A stretch of DNA of 64,000 bases from Sphingobacterium corticibacter (lineage in GTDB: Bacteria; Bacteroidota; Bacteroidia; Sphingobacteriales; Sphingobacteriaceae): NCBI RefSeq assembly GCF_003076635.1, contig NZ_QDKG01000005.1:124001-188000 (forward strand), read 5' to 3'. The translations under genes were made by a program, and so were the position numbers. Below the pieces are notes generated by a model. The model worked only from the letters and a program-made list of their open reading frames with translations. It made no database searches and had not been told where the DNA came from. This document shows, piece by piece, positions 9,801 to 17,273 of this stretch. Numbering within the stretch: position 1 is the stretch's first letter; every line of letters starts with the position of its first letter.

Positions 9801-10026
9801 GGGCACCTCCGGTACTTCCCTTCACTCCTACTGTTACGCCAAGGATTGGCTCCTTTGTGGTTGCATCAATAATTGTTCCCCGGACAGTTTGTTGGTTTTG
9901 TACTGCGCTAACTTCGTCGTAAATGAATGGTTTCGCTTGTACATGACCATAACTTGCCGCGACCAAAGCCAAAGGGATAACCCAGGATTTGCTCGATTTT
10001 AGTTTAAGTTTGTCGGCTTTCCACAT
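6883..10026 (-). CDS. SusC/RagA-type TonB-dependent outer-membrane transporter
   Basis: The protein imports a bound substrate through the outer membrane using TonB energy. From the ATG at 10026 it has 1047 residues: a signal region (WVIPLALVAASYGHVQA), a carboxypeptidase-regulatory-like domain (VRGTIIDATTKEPILGVTVGVKG), a plug (QPLYVVDGIPLSN, IESIQVLKGAAASALYG, GGNGVIMITTKSGK) and a 22-strand barrel ending NVGFNLNLKF. The frame is open for 30 more codons upstream, but those residues do not look like a signal peptide, so I chose the internal Met. It is paired with the SusD-like gene downstream. No TonB-box/anti-sigma extension is seen, so sigma/anti-sigma control is unlikely. Confidence 0.93.
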   Translation of the reverse strand: MWKADKLKLKSSKSWVIPLALVAASYGHVQAKPFIYDEVSAVQNQQTVRGTIIDATTKEPILGVTVGVKGSTGGAQTDAEGRFSLQASKGQVLIVSFIGYEKKEVTVGDDATLTISLVSAENQLDNIVVTALGIKREKKSLGYSTTTVKGDEFTTARDPNLGNALSGKVAGVSVAGNSTGVGGSSRVVIRGAASMTGNNQPLYVVDGIPLSNKNQGSAGQYGGMDMGDGMNAINADDIESIQVLKGAAASALYGFRGGNGVIMITTKSGKGQQGLGIEVNNNFTVNSIYDYRDFQTTYGQGSQGLKPTSASSAFQTYNKSWGAVMDGSTAVNRLGDEYAYSYVDNWDNFYRNGLTNQSSVAISGSDEKSNYRLGFNNIHEGAILPNSNSNQRGVNLNTTYKITPKVTLGMNLNYMFEFVKNRPNLSDGNGNTNATLLYLANSYDVRWLEAATEANGNELRPGESVYFNNPYFLQYNKSNNSTRKRLTGGFNLRYDITDWLYAQGAATRDGFNLAFKQIQPKGAAADPNGFINEYNREFEETNFNYLIGAKKDIGDFTISATVGGNTLKSREETWGTDGGIRPFIVDGVYNTGNVAAGTRTFKKLYAEYQVNSIYGTADFGFRDYLFLNLSARNDWYSTLDPQNNGYLYPAASLSYVFSDHLRLPEWINMGKLRLSRAAASNGTDAYQRLLTYRTLPYELSEQPVGTINNETVPNSDLKPVRIAEWEAGLNLEFFNNRLGLDLAVYQKETSDDIVRVTTSTGSGYSTAIKNIGELKNRGIEALIYGDIIRKENFKWHGSINFGFNDSKVLNLGGQNNLIFEGAQSNGGNASIQNIIGLAYGQIVGYKYKTDDAGNRIFQDGLPVRSDNVEVLGNGVYRFTGGFRNDFSYKNFNVGLLFDVKLGAKIYSGTNYNLYSAGLHQATMEGREGGVIGRGVLANGEVNTVSVDAQTYYQSVVNQNITEQFVYDASFVKLREVSIGYTLPTSLLTRLPFRGATFSLVGRNLWTVHKNIPNIDPESAFSSGNAQGLELNGNPYTRNVGFNLNLKF

Positions 10027-10072
10027 AGTTAATGTGTATAAATTATTTAGTATTAGGATGTGTTTAAGTTTC

Positions 10073-10092
10073 TTATGCAACGGGTTGCATAA
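10073..10092. promoter_or_regulatory. Perfect inverted repeat upstream of susC, candidate operator
   Basis: TTATGCAACGGGTTGCATAA has two perfect 9-base arms around a central GG, 46 bp upstream of the chosen susC start. The size, GC-centred symmetry and position fit an operator for a dimeric repressor or activator; LacI-family operators often look like this. No LacI-type gene is in the window, so the regulator is unknown. Confidence 0.5.
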
Positions 10093-10473
10093 AAATTTGT
10101 GCGCTAAATAACGCAATAATTTTTACAAGAAAAATTATTTAACAAAAACCATTGCAATTTTCGTTACCATTTAAGTGAAAAAACACACGTAAATCATTCA
10201 TTTACAATATTTTAATTTTATAATTTTTTTGTTACATTGGAAAAGGAAATCTGGCAATACGACCAAAATGTATACGATTTTGTATCAATGGATTTCTTCA
10301 GCATCGTCAAATGCATTTTCATAAGTAAAATCGAAATCTAACACCAATATCTCCGCGTAGTAGCAAATAGATGCTATATGCTTGGGGAAAAGAACAAATC
10401 AGCGCCTTCGGAGTTCTTACTATGCTGTGTGTCTACATATAGATGCAACAGCGCTTACAAGAATTTAGTCAAT
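10093..10473. other. AT-rich divergent promoter region
   Basis: This stretch separates susC (minus strand) from the sigma-like gene (plus strand). It is strongly AT-rich and likely holds both promoters. I cannot point to a perfect TAnnTTTG box in either direction. A reading frame extends from 10378 into the next gene, but its first 32 codons do not look coding. Confidence 0.5.
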
Positions 10474-10854
10474 ATGCATTTGTCAAAAAGTCCTCATGAA
10501 GTCGTTGATGCTAAAAGCAGGGCAGCTTATGATCTATTTTTTGATGAATACGCAGCGGTTGTTTATGGCCTTATTAGCCATACCTCCTATTGTGAAAAGG
10601 AGAAAGAAGAGATTTTCACCGAAGCAATACAATTGCTGTGGAGCGAGCGCTGCCATATCGTAGCTCCTGATAAACTAGGTAATCTCGCTATCATTAAGGC
10701 AATCGCAAAAATCGCACTTACTTTACGTAACGTAAAGGATATATCCATCAGCCAATTCAGCAATGCCAAAGATAGGCTACAATGGGCTAAGGATTTTATT
10801 CATCATTTGGCAACCAAAAGTGCTGCGCTAAGCAACCAAAACAAAACAGCCTAA
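10474..10854 (+). CDS. Short sigma-70 region-2-like protein
   Basis: The 126-residue product from ATG 10474 (an earlier ATG at 10378 gives an unlikely Cys-rich head) reads YDLFFDEYAAVVYGLISH, then EKEKEEIFTEAIQLLW and LAIIKAIAKIALTL. This follows the helix pattern of region 2 of extracytoplasmic-function sigma factors (a core-binding helix, then a -10 recognition helix ending in W). No region 4 follows, so it cannot be a complete sigma factor. It may be an anti-sigma-like or core-binding adaptor, or a degraded sigma gene. It stands divergent from susC with no anti-sigma gene beside it. The domain call rests on pattern only. Confidence 0.45.
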   Translation: MHLSKSPHEVVDAKSRAAYDLFFDEYAAVVYGLISHTSYCEKEKEEIFTEAIQLLWSERCHIVAPDKLGNLAIIKAIAKIALTLRNVKDISISQFSNAKDRLQWAKDFIHHLATKSAALSNQNKTA

Positions 10855-10913
10855 TTCGGTTGCACGATCCCCCACCATTATTTTCAGACAGCATTTCTTC
10901 GACGTAATTTATT

Positions 10914-12479
10914 ATGGCGATAGCCAAACATTCGGACTCCATACGGGGTTCTATTTCTATGGAATGCAGCGAAACCTCTACCAAGCAAAAGTCTACAAGT
11001 AGGACACCTTACTATTTTCAGCAGAATGATATTGATCTGCTATTTGGCAAACTGGCACGTGATACCCGCGCTAAACGCCGCATCCTGTACCAACTTCCTA
11101 CCGGTGGCGGTAAGACCCTAATATTTTCCGAAATAGCGAAGCGTTATATTGAACAGTATCAAAAGAAAGTAGTTGTACTCACGCACCGTACGGAATTGTG
11201 TGCGCAAACCACACGTGCGCTGAAAGAGAGCGGCGTAGTCAATAAGGTGATTAATAGTAAAGTGAAGCGTATTCCCAAAAAGGATCTATTTCACTGTTTT
11301 GTGGCGATGGTCGAAACCTTGAATAACCGCATCGATGAAGGGATGATCAATACCAACGAAGTCGGTTTGATCATCGTAGATGAAGCACATCACAACTCTT
11401 TTCAAAAACTATTGGATCGATTTGAGAATGCTACCGTTATTGGCGTTACGGCAACGCCTTTCTCTTCCGATGTCAATCTGCCGATGAACGGTTTTTATGA
11501 AGAACTGGTGGTCGGCGCTCCTATTGCTCAGTTGATTAATGAGGGATTTTTAGCCAAGCCCAAGTATCATGGTTACGACGTCGAATTAAACAGCCTCCAA
11601 ACAGGTAGTAATGGAGATTTTACCATTAACACATCCGACATGCTCTTCGGCTCGGATGCCATGCTCGATTTATTGTTGCAAGCCTATGAAGCACATGCGC
11701 TTAAAAAGAAGACGTTGATATTTAATAATGGGATTCTCACCTCTCGCCGAGTACTAGAAGTATTTGAAGCGGCAGGCTACCCGATACGCCATTTGGACAA
11801 CAAAACATCGAGCGCCGAGAGAGAAGAAATTCTAAAATGGTATCGCAAAACAAAGGGCGCCATCCTGACTTCGGTATCGATCTTGACGACCGGTTTCGAT
11901 GAACCAAAAACCCAAGTCGTGATCCTGTATAGAGCCACGACATCCATCACCCTGTACCATCAAATGGTGGGGCGTGGAGCGCGGCGTTTGCCAAAGAAGG
12001 CAACCTTTACTTTGGTCGATTTAGGGAATAATGCGGATCGATTTGGCAACTGGGATGCAGAGATTGATTGGCAGCATGTGTTTGAAAACCCCGACATCTA
12101 CCATGAGAGCATGAAACATACGGTGAGCAATATCCGACAAATTGATCCGGAGATGCGTAAACGCTTTCCCAATAGTCTGGAAACTTCCTTCGACATGCTT
12201 GCCGCCTATCAGGCATTGATCGCAGCAGACGAAAAACCGAAGAATGCCATTCGCGACTCCATCCGGCAGCATGCTAGCATGTGTCTAGAAAATAGCGAAA
12301 ACACCACTGAAGCTTTGCAGCTGGTAGAATACTTGCACGCGGAAATCAATATCCGTATTAGAGAATATGCAAAATGCTTAGGCAACGTCACGAAGAACTA
12401 TCGCGAATGGTTGCAGGAAGATTATCTGAATCGACTGCAACAGATGATTCGCCGATTGAAAGGAAAATTGGCGGGTTAA
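10914..12479 (+). CDS. Superfamily 2 DEAD/DEAH-box helicase
   Basis: This is an ATP-driven nucleic-acid helicase or translocase. Motif I is LPTGGGKT (61-68), motif II is DEAH (156-159), motif III is TAT (179-181), motif V lies around SILTTGFDEP (322-331) and motif VI is QMVGRGARR (350-358). The two RecA-like lobes fill residues about 32-370. The C-terminal 150 residues are helical and specific to this protein. The set resembles the ResIII/RecG-like helicases often found alone in Bacteroidota genomes. No nuclease or methylase is joined to it, so a restriction role is not supported. A second in-frame Met at residue 16 is an alternative start. Confidence 0.85.
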   Translation: MAIAKHSDSIRGSISMECSETSTKQKSTSRTPYYFQQNDIDLLFGKLARDTRAKRRILYQLPTGGGKTLIFSEIAKRYIEQYQKKVVVLTHRTELCAQTTRALKESGVVNKVINSKVKRIPKKDLFHCFVAMVETLNNRIDEGMINTNEVGLIIVDEAHHNSFQKLLDRFENATVIGVTATPFSSDVNLPMNGFYEELVVGAPIAQLINEGFLAKPKYHGYDVELNSLQTGSNGDFTINTSDMLFGSDAMLDLLLQAYEAHALKKKTLIFNNGILTSRRVLEVFEAAGYPIRHLDNKTSSAEREEILKWYRKTKGAILTSVSILTTGFDEPKTQVVILYRATTSITLYHQMVGRGARRLPKKATFTLVDLGNNADRFGNWDAEIDWQHVFENPDIYHESMKHTVSNIRQIDPEMRKRFPNSLETSFDMLAAYQALIAADEKPKNAIRDSIRQHASMCLENSENTTEALQLVEYLHAEINIRIREYAKCLGNVTKNYREWLQEDYLNRLQQMIRRLKGKLAG

Positions 12480-12532
12480 TGCATATCTAACGGCCTTTCT
12501 CAGCTTGGGCTAATTGCTCGTCAATCCATAAA

Positions 12533-12571
12533 AACACCAAAGCCTCTTGAACAACAAGAGGCTTTGGTGTT
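12533..12571 (-). terminator. Strong terminator between convergent genes
   Basis: The arms AACACCAAAGCCTCTTG and CAAGAGGCTTTGGTGTT pair perfectly over 17 bp around a 5-base loop. On the minus strand a run of T follows the stem, so it best fits the end of the 12585-12887 gene; it may also stop helicase transcription. Confidence 0.8.
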
Positions 12572-12584
12572 AAAGAGGCAGTGG

Positions 12585-12887
12585 CTAGATTGCCGCTACG
12601 TCTACCCTTTCAAATTCGGTAAAGGTCACATTTGGATATTGGATTTTGCAATAATCTGCGAAATTACCCAGTACCATTTGCTCATTGTCGATCCGCAACG
12701 ATTTGTTGACGAAAAATTTGCCCTCTGTTTTGTCTACCTCACACCAAGCTCCCACTTCTTGTCCGCCGTTTACATACACGCCCGAACCGTTAAGATTCGT
12801 GTAATCAGAATGTACATCATAGTATTCGTAGCTCGTGTCGCCGGCTTGCTCAGCCTTCAAACTTGTTTGATTTGTTTTATGTATCAT
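12585..12887 (-). CDS. Hypothetical protein, about 100 residues
   Basis: I start it at the ATG at 12887, which follows the purine-rich AAAGAAAGAAACG; 27 more codons are open upstream but look like spacer. The soluble product has an acidic, Asn/Tyr-rich sequence (YEYYDVHSDYTNLNGSGVYVNGG) and a C-terminal part with VGAWCEVDKTEGKFFVNKSL. No signal peptide or motif is visible. It ends just before a strong terminator. I do not recognise it. Confidence 0.5.
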   Translation of the reverse strand: MIHKTNQTSLKAEQAGDTSYEYYDVHSDYTNLNGSGVYVNGGQEVGAWCEVDKTEGKFFVNKSLRIDNEQMVLGNFADYCKIQYPNVTFTEFERVDVAAI

Positions 12888-13102
12888 CGTTTCTTTCTTT
12901 CTACTTAAAAGAGATCTACGCCCGTTTTGTTTTCCAGCTATATGTAATAGACTGAGCAATAGCGGCATTCAGTTTCACAAGGAGATATATAGAGAAACAA
13001 TTGCACTATACGCTTGTTGTCTTAGCACATATGACCTCGTAAGAAGCGTGCTATGCGTACGCCTGCTATTCGAGAAATAGTCATCACCGTAAAACGCATA
13101 CT

Positions 13103-13543
13103 ATGAAAAAAACATTGGGAAATCTCGTAGGCGGCCTTGTTGGCGCTGCCGTTCTTAATATCGTACATCAGGCAGTTGCACAATTTAGCGAGGATGCGCC
13201 TCGCGTAGACAAAGTGGGTGAAGAAGCACTTTCCAAAGGGCTCGACAAAGTCGGCGTACAGCCACCGCAAGGGGAGAAATTATTCTTGACGACGCTTGCG
13301 GCAGATGTGATTAGCAATGCCGCTTATTACAGCCTGATAGGCATGGCACGTCGCAAAAATATCATTGGCCTTGGCTTGGCATCTGGACTTGTAGCCGGAG
13401 TCGGTGCATTGGCTTTAACGAAGCCTATGGGTTTGGATGACAAACCTATCACGCGCACCAAGAAAACAAAATACATGACGGTTGCTTGGTATGCCATCGG
13501 CGGACTAGCAGCAGGTTTGGTGATCAAATCATTGAGAAAGTAG
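13103..13543 (+). CDS. Conserved-looking small membrane protein, unknown
   Basis: The 146-residue product has glycine-rich hydrophobic segments at about 5-25, 63-80, 86-105 and 124-142. Between them is a polar loop with FSEDAPRVDKVGEEALSKGLDKVG. The terminus is basic (KSLRK). The layout resembles small glycine-zipper inner-membrane proteins. No function can be given. It stands alone between a minus-strand gene and the HNH/HIT pair. Confidence 0.6.
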   Translation: MKKTLGNLVGGLVGAAVLNIVHQAVAQFSEDAPRVDKVGEEALSKGLDKVGVQPPQGEKLFLTTLAADVISNAAYYSLIGMARRKNIIGLGLASGLVAGVGALALTKPMGLDDKPITRTKKTKYMTVAWYAIGGLAAGLVIKSLRK

Positions 13544-13641
13544 CGGTGGTTGGTTACCAGAATCAACACTAAACTTCTACCTCTTCGTTTTTTTCCATCT
13601 TATTAGATATTTTAGCAAAATCTACTAAGACGTGAAAATTC

Positions 13642-14670
13642 ATGCCTGTACTTTTTCAAGCTAATGACCCTAGTTTAGAGTCTCAATGGCGCGCTATTAT
13701 CCTATTCGGTAAGAATTCCGCTACTTACAAATTTGCTTTTGCCAAAGCGCTTCTACAGTTGTCTTCCGAAGAAACAACCAGCATATCGCTGCAGGAGCTT
13801 GCACCAATGTATGTGAACAGCATACTGACGCATCTCAAGGAAAACGACAAGCAAGGGAACGCGAAGTCGAGCACCTTTCTACATGCTTGCCGTAAATACC
13901 ACAATGACGAGATGGATTATGAGAACTTACTTCACGTCACGGAGAAATATGGATTTGTCAATGTCATCGATGCATTTCAAAATGTAAATGGTGCGTCTAT
14001 CCCGCGCCTATTCTATGAAAAGGATTTCACTGGTAGTAAGAAAAACATAGTCATTACGGATAGCTTATTGCGATTGAAAGAAAGTCTACAGTTTAGTAAC
14101 TTCAACGAAGAAGTGGATGCGCGATGGAATCTGGTAGAAACAGCTTGGAATCTGGATCTCAATCCAAACATGCTTGAGGTAAAGATAGACGAAGAACTGC
14201 AAACGCTGTTCCTGCAAAACAACCTAATGCGAAGGAAAGATATTAGTTCGGCAAGAGCAGCCTTAAATGGATACCAGAAAGGAAAATGCTTTTATTCCTT
14301 TCAGGATATTTCGATTAATAGCAAGGGGGGTTCAACTTGTGTTATCGATCACTTTTTCCCTCATGTTCACAAATTACATCTGAGCGAATCAGGTGCTAAT
14401 GTCAACGGAATTTGGAATCTGGTCTTGGCAGATAATAATATCAACCTATCGAAGAGCGCGAAGATCCCTAATCTTCGTTATTTAGAGCGGCTTCACCATC
14501 GCAATGAGTTTTATATCGCTAGCAAACACCCTTTGGGTGAAACCATCATCAATCAGACAGGAAAAACGGTTAGGGAAAGAATTGCATTCTTGCAAAAGCA
14601 ATATGATTTATCCCTAAATTTATCGGTACAAAAATGGACTTCGCCGATAGAACTTGACCCTTTATTTTAA
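13642..14670 (+). CDS. HNH-type nuclease, first gene of an HNH/HIT pair
   Basis: The C-terminal part (about 204-290) follows the HNH fold: ARAALNGYQKGKCFYS (205-219), then IDHFFP with Asp236-His237, then GIWNLVLADNNINLSK with Asn259 and Asn268, and an LERLHHRNEF helix. Two Cys positions of the zinc-bound version are changed (CFYS in place of CFYC, and DNNINLSK in place of C..CN..K), so the metal-binding knuckle is probably absent while the catalytic DH...N set is kept. The first 200 residues are helical and unfamiliar. Its stop overlaps the HIT start by one base (TAATG), which implies coupled translation. A nuclease role is inferred from the family. Confidence 0.7.
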   Translation: MPVLFQANDPSLESQWRAIILFGKNSATYKFAFAKALLQLSSEETTSISLQELAPMYVNSILTHLKENDKQGNAKSSTFLHACRKYHNDEMDYENLLHVTEKYGFVNVIDAFQNVNGASIPRLFYEKDFTGSKKNIVITDSLLRLKESLQFSNFNEEVDARWNLVETAWNLDLNPNMLEVKIDEELQTLFLQNNLMRRKDISSARAALNGYQKGKCFYSFQDISINSKGGSTCVIDHFFPHVHKLHLSESGANVNGIWNLVLADNNINLSKSAKIPNLRYLERLHHRNEFYIASKHPLGETIINQTGKTVRERIAFLQKQYDLSLNLSVQKWTSPIELDPLF

Positions 14671-15035
14671 TGAAGAATTTCACAGAAATAGCTGCCGAAA
14701 AGATACTTTATAAAGATGCACATTTCTTTATTATCGAGGATGGATTTCCGGTAGCACCCGGTCATTTGCTGATTATATCCAACCAGCTTCGGAAAGACTT
14801 TTTCGAACTTAATGAGGCCGAAAAAGCACAGCTACCAAACACCATTGAAGAAGCAAAAAAACGGATAGAATTGTATTATCAGCCTGATGGCTACAATATT
14901 GGGATGAACTGTGGAGAGTGCGCCGGACAAACGGTTTTCCATTTCCATTGTCACCTCATCCCGAGATACCACGGCGATATGGAAAATCCTCGCGGCGGTG
15001 TGCGGCATGTCATTCCCACCAAAGGAAACTATTAA
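14670..15035 (+). CDS. HIT-family nucleotide hydrolase/transferase
   Basis: The 121 residues hold a full histidine-triad domain: DGFPVAPGHLLIIS (24-37), a central helix and the catalytic triad HFHCH (His91, His93, His95) followed by LIPRYHGD. Family members cleave or transfer nucleotidyl groups from substrates such as dinucleoside polyphosphates, adenylated amino acids or adenylated DNA ends. Translation appears coupled to the HNH gene. The pairing suggests processing of nucleic-acid ends or of a nucleotide product, but the substrate is unknown. A terminator overlaps the stop codon. Confidence 0.88.
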   Translation: MKNFTEIAAEKILYKDAHFFIIEDGFPVAPGHLLIISNQLRKDFFELNEAEKAQLPNTIEEAKKRIELYYQPDGYNIGMNCGECAGQTVFHFHCHLIPRYHGDMENPRGGVRHVIPTKGNY

Positions 15036-15061
15036 AGCCCCGCTGTAGAGCGAGGCTTTAA
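15032..15061. terminator. Terminator at the end of the HIT gene
   Basis: TTAAAGCCCCGCT and AGCGAGGCTTTAA pair with one mismatch around GTAG. The HIT stop codon lies in the first arm. It sits between convergent genes and could serve both. Confidence 0.65.
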
Positions 15062-15085
15062 AGTACATCGTGTTATACGATCGAT

Positions 15086-15667
15086 TTATTTCATATCAGC
15101 GTGCATCTTCTTCACCATCTCTAGGTGTTGTTTCACCACAGGCTCTGTTTTCGCAGCAAAATCACGCAGTTGCTGATCTAGATTGTTTTTAGCACCATCT
15201 TCCATCACATTATGCGCATCCTCGTGTCCTTTGACCATTGCTTCTATATACGCCTTATCGAAGTCCGCACCTTGCTTCTTCATCAAATCTTGTTTCTTCT
15301 GCTCGTGCGCAGCATCTAGTGAGGTCGGTACCATCACATTCTTTTGATCGGCGATGGATTTCAATTCCTCATTCACTTTTGTATGATCGTTTACCATCAT
15401 CGTCGCAAACTCCTTTACTTTCGCATTGCTGCTTTTGTCGACCGCCAGTTTGCTCATCTCTACCTCAGCCATACCTCCTATTGCTGCTTTACGTACAAAA
15501 GCAGTGTCAGCCTGCGCATTACTCATCGCGTCGTCGTTCACCGCAGGTGGTGTCGTAGCGACACCCATTGTGGTATCAGAAGTTCCGTCAGTCTTGTTCG
15601 CACTGTTGTTACAGGCGGTCGCCGCTAATATCGCAGAAACTGCCAGTGGATAAATTACATTTTTCAT
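15086..15667 (-). CDS. DUF4142-domain lipoprotein
   Basis: From ATG 15667 the protein has 193 residues. A lipoprotein signal ends at the Cys of ILAATACNN, a Thr/Asp-rich linker follows, and then comes a four-helix DUF4142 domain: ADTAFVRKAAIGGMAEVEMSKLA, VKEFATMMVNDHTKVNEEL, AYIEAMVKGHEDAHNVME and LRDFAAKTEPVVKQHLEMVK. The recurring His and Glu positions resemble a ferritin-like bundle, and the family is often stress-linked, yet no enzymatic role is established. It is likely periplasmic or surface anchored. It is monocistronic. Confidence 0.85.
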   Translation of the reverse strand: MKNVIYPLAVSAILAATACNNSANKTDGTSDTTMGVATTPPAVNDDAMSNAQADTAFVRKAAIGGMAEVEMSKLAVDKSSNAKVKEFATMMVNDHTKVNEELKSIADQKNVMVPTSLDAAHEQKKQDLMKKQGADFDKAYIEAMVKGHEDAHNVMEDGAKNNLDQQLRDFAAKTEPVVKQHLEMVKKMHADMK

Positions 15668-16088
15668 AGTTATCAAGTTTATATGTTTATAAATGTTTTT
15701 CTTCTGTTGTACAACGATTTATCTGTCTTTTGGTTTTAAAAGGTTTAGAACATCTGCGTAAAGGAGTGATCACTTAATGGTGACAGAACTACAGCTAACC
15801 CTCCATCCCTTACCCCAACATTCACCAATAATTCAGTAATGATTAACGTTTGATAGGCGTTTCCTTGGGGTTTGTAGTTACAGTAACAATACGGTATTAT
15901 TTAAATTAACAACGCGAGAAAGGAAAGGAAAGTCAAAGGAAAAGAAATGGAAAGGGAATGATGGCACGTATTACCCGCTAGTGAATGGACTACATAATGC
16001 GCTTACCATTACGCTAGTAGATGTGCCGAAAGAAGTAGAATAAGCATTGTAATGCTTGTCCTCTTCTTCTTTAATCAATGTTCTCGCA
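15668..16088. other. Intergenic stretch with a purine-rich tract
   Basis: No gene is visible in this stretch of about 420 bases. It holds the DUF4142 promoter side, a 10-base palindrome AGTGATCACT at 15765-15774 and a G/A-rich run at about 15912-15960. Neither can be tied to a function. Confidence 0.45.
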
Positions 16089-16625
16089 CTATTTTTTACG
16101 TCCGTAATCCAACCATTCCTCCTCTACAAAATTTAGTTGTCCATTATGCTTTAGGTAAAATCTAAAAAGTAGCGGTTCATAAACCATAGCATATTCATGC
16201 TCTTGCACACCAAAATGAATTTCCTTAGAAATGTTCATCTTCTCAAATATTCCGACCTGATCAAACACGATAATCTCGACACTATCTAATGTTAGGAAAC
16301 CGATGCTTGCCGCGCTATAATCCTTCGAATGCAATTCAAAGAATCTAGGTTCGACAATTGAAAAGTCAAAAAATGTGCTATCCTGTCTGTTTTTGACATT
16401 TAAAATATTGATATCTTCGAATCCTAAGTCACCAATACCGTATTCTTTCTTTAATATATCAACAGCTTTTCTAAGAGAAGAATTATCACCCTGATAGGCG
16501 AATTCAGATAATTCATTCACGTAACTATTATCCTTGCTATCCTTCGTTGCGGCGGATTTATCATTAATACAAGAAGCGATTATTACTATGGAAGTGATAC
16601 AAATAAATACGAATAGCTTCATCAA
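16089..16625 (-). CDS. Hypothetical lipoprotein
   Basis: The 178-residue product has a lipoprotein signal ending at the Cys of IVIIASCIN, then a helical stretch (NSSLRKAVDILKKEYG) and a strand-rich domain with FDFSIVEPRFFELH and IGFLTLDSVEIIVFDQVG. I do not know the family. A second unknown lipoprotein gene lies just upstream on the same strand, about 100 bp away, so the two may be co-transcribed. Confidence 0.55.
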   Translation of the reverse strand: MMKLFVFICITSIVIIASCINDKSAATKDSKDNSYVNELSEFAYQGDNSSLRKAVDILKKEYGIGDLGFEDINILNVKNRQDSTFFDFSIVEPRFFELHSKDYSAASIGFLTLDSVEIIVFDQVGIFEKMNISKEIHFGVQEHEYAMVYEPLLFRFYLKHNGQLNFVEEEWLDYGRKK

Positions 16626-16729
16626 AACAGATTTTGTAGCAATATTATTAAAGTTCTATATAACAGATGTGCAATCGATACTTTTACATACAATAAGAGT
16701 GAATTATTAGCTTTACACTTTCCTTATGT

Positions 16730-17227
16730 CTAAAACTTATCACTTGCTTTAAGTTTCACCTTTGAATACAACACATCATCAATAGCATCGTAGGCTTTAA
16801 AATGATAGTTATAATTTATCAGCGATTTTATAACAGAAGCTAGCTGAGCGTTATTATACAAATATTGCCCTCCTGCGTTGAAAAAATCATCATTACCATT
16901 GAAATAAACACTATCCCGATTTTCTACAACTATAAATATATTTTCAGAATAGCCATCTAAAGAATTCTTCGCGACTCCAAGAGATGAATTGTCTGTTAAA
17001 CTGGAGGAAATGACTCTTTCTAACGAATCAAATTTTTCAGGCGTTACATTAATATCCTTTAGACTCCTTATTGTTTCTGGCACTAATTCCTCATAGCTCC
17101 CAAAATCTGGCCATGTATTCGGACCATCATCAAAAAAACTAGTTGAAAAATAGATTGAAATTTCTTTCTCTTCGGTGTTACAAGCACTTAAAAGTATAAT
17201 TGCAATTAATAAACAAGCTAACTTCAT
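16730..17227 (-). CDS. Hypothetical lipoprotein
   Basis: The 165 residues start MKLACLLIAIILLSACN, a clear lipoprotein signal with Cys at residue 16. The mature part is acidic and rich in Asn, Asp and Ser, with mixed helices and strands and no motif I can name. It lies 46 bp downstream of the LytTR regulator gene on the same strand, so it may sit at the end of that operon. Confidence 0.55.
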   Translation of the reverse strand: MKLACLLIAIILLSACNTEEKEISIYFSTSFFDDGPNTWPDFGSYEELVPETIRSLKDINVTPEKFDSLERVISSSLTDNSSLGVAKNSLDGYSENIFIVVENRDSVYFNGNDDFFNAGGQYLYNNAQLASVIKSLINYNYHFKAYDAIDDVLYSKVKLKASDKF

Positions 17228-17273
17228 AACTTAAAAATTTATTCATCCATTTTCATCAAGCAGCGAAAGCTAA

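Noticed and set aside
10378..10473. Longer N-terminus of the sigma-like protein
   Set aside because: The 32 extra residues are Cys-rich and unlike the rest; the ATG at 10474 begins the regular helical pattern.
15765..15774. Palindrome AGTGATCACT as an operator
   Set aside because: Ten-base palindromes are expected by chance at this scale and nothing nearby supports a regulatory role.
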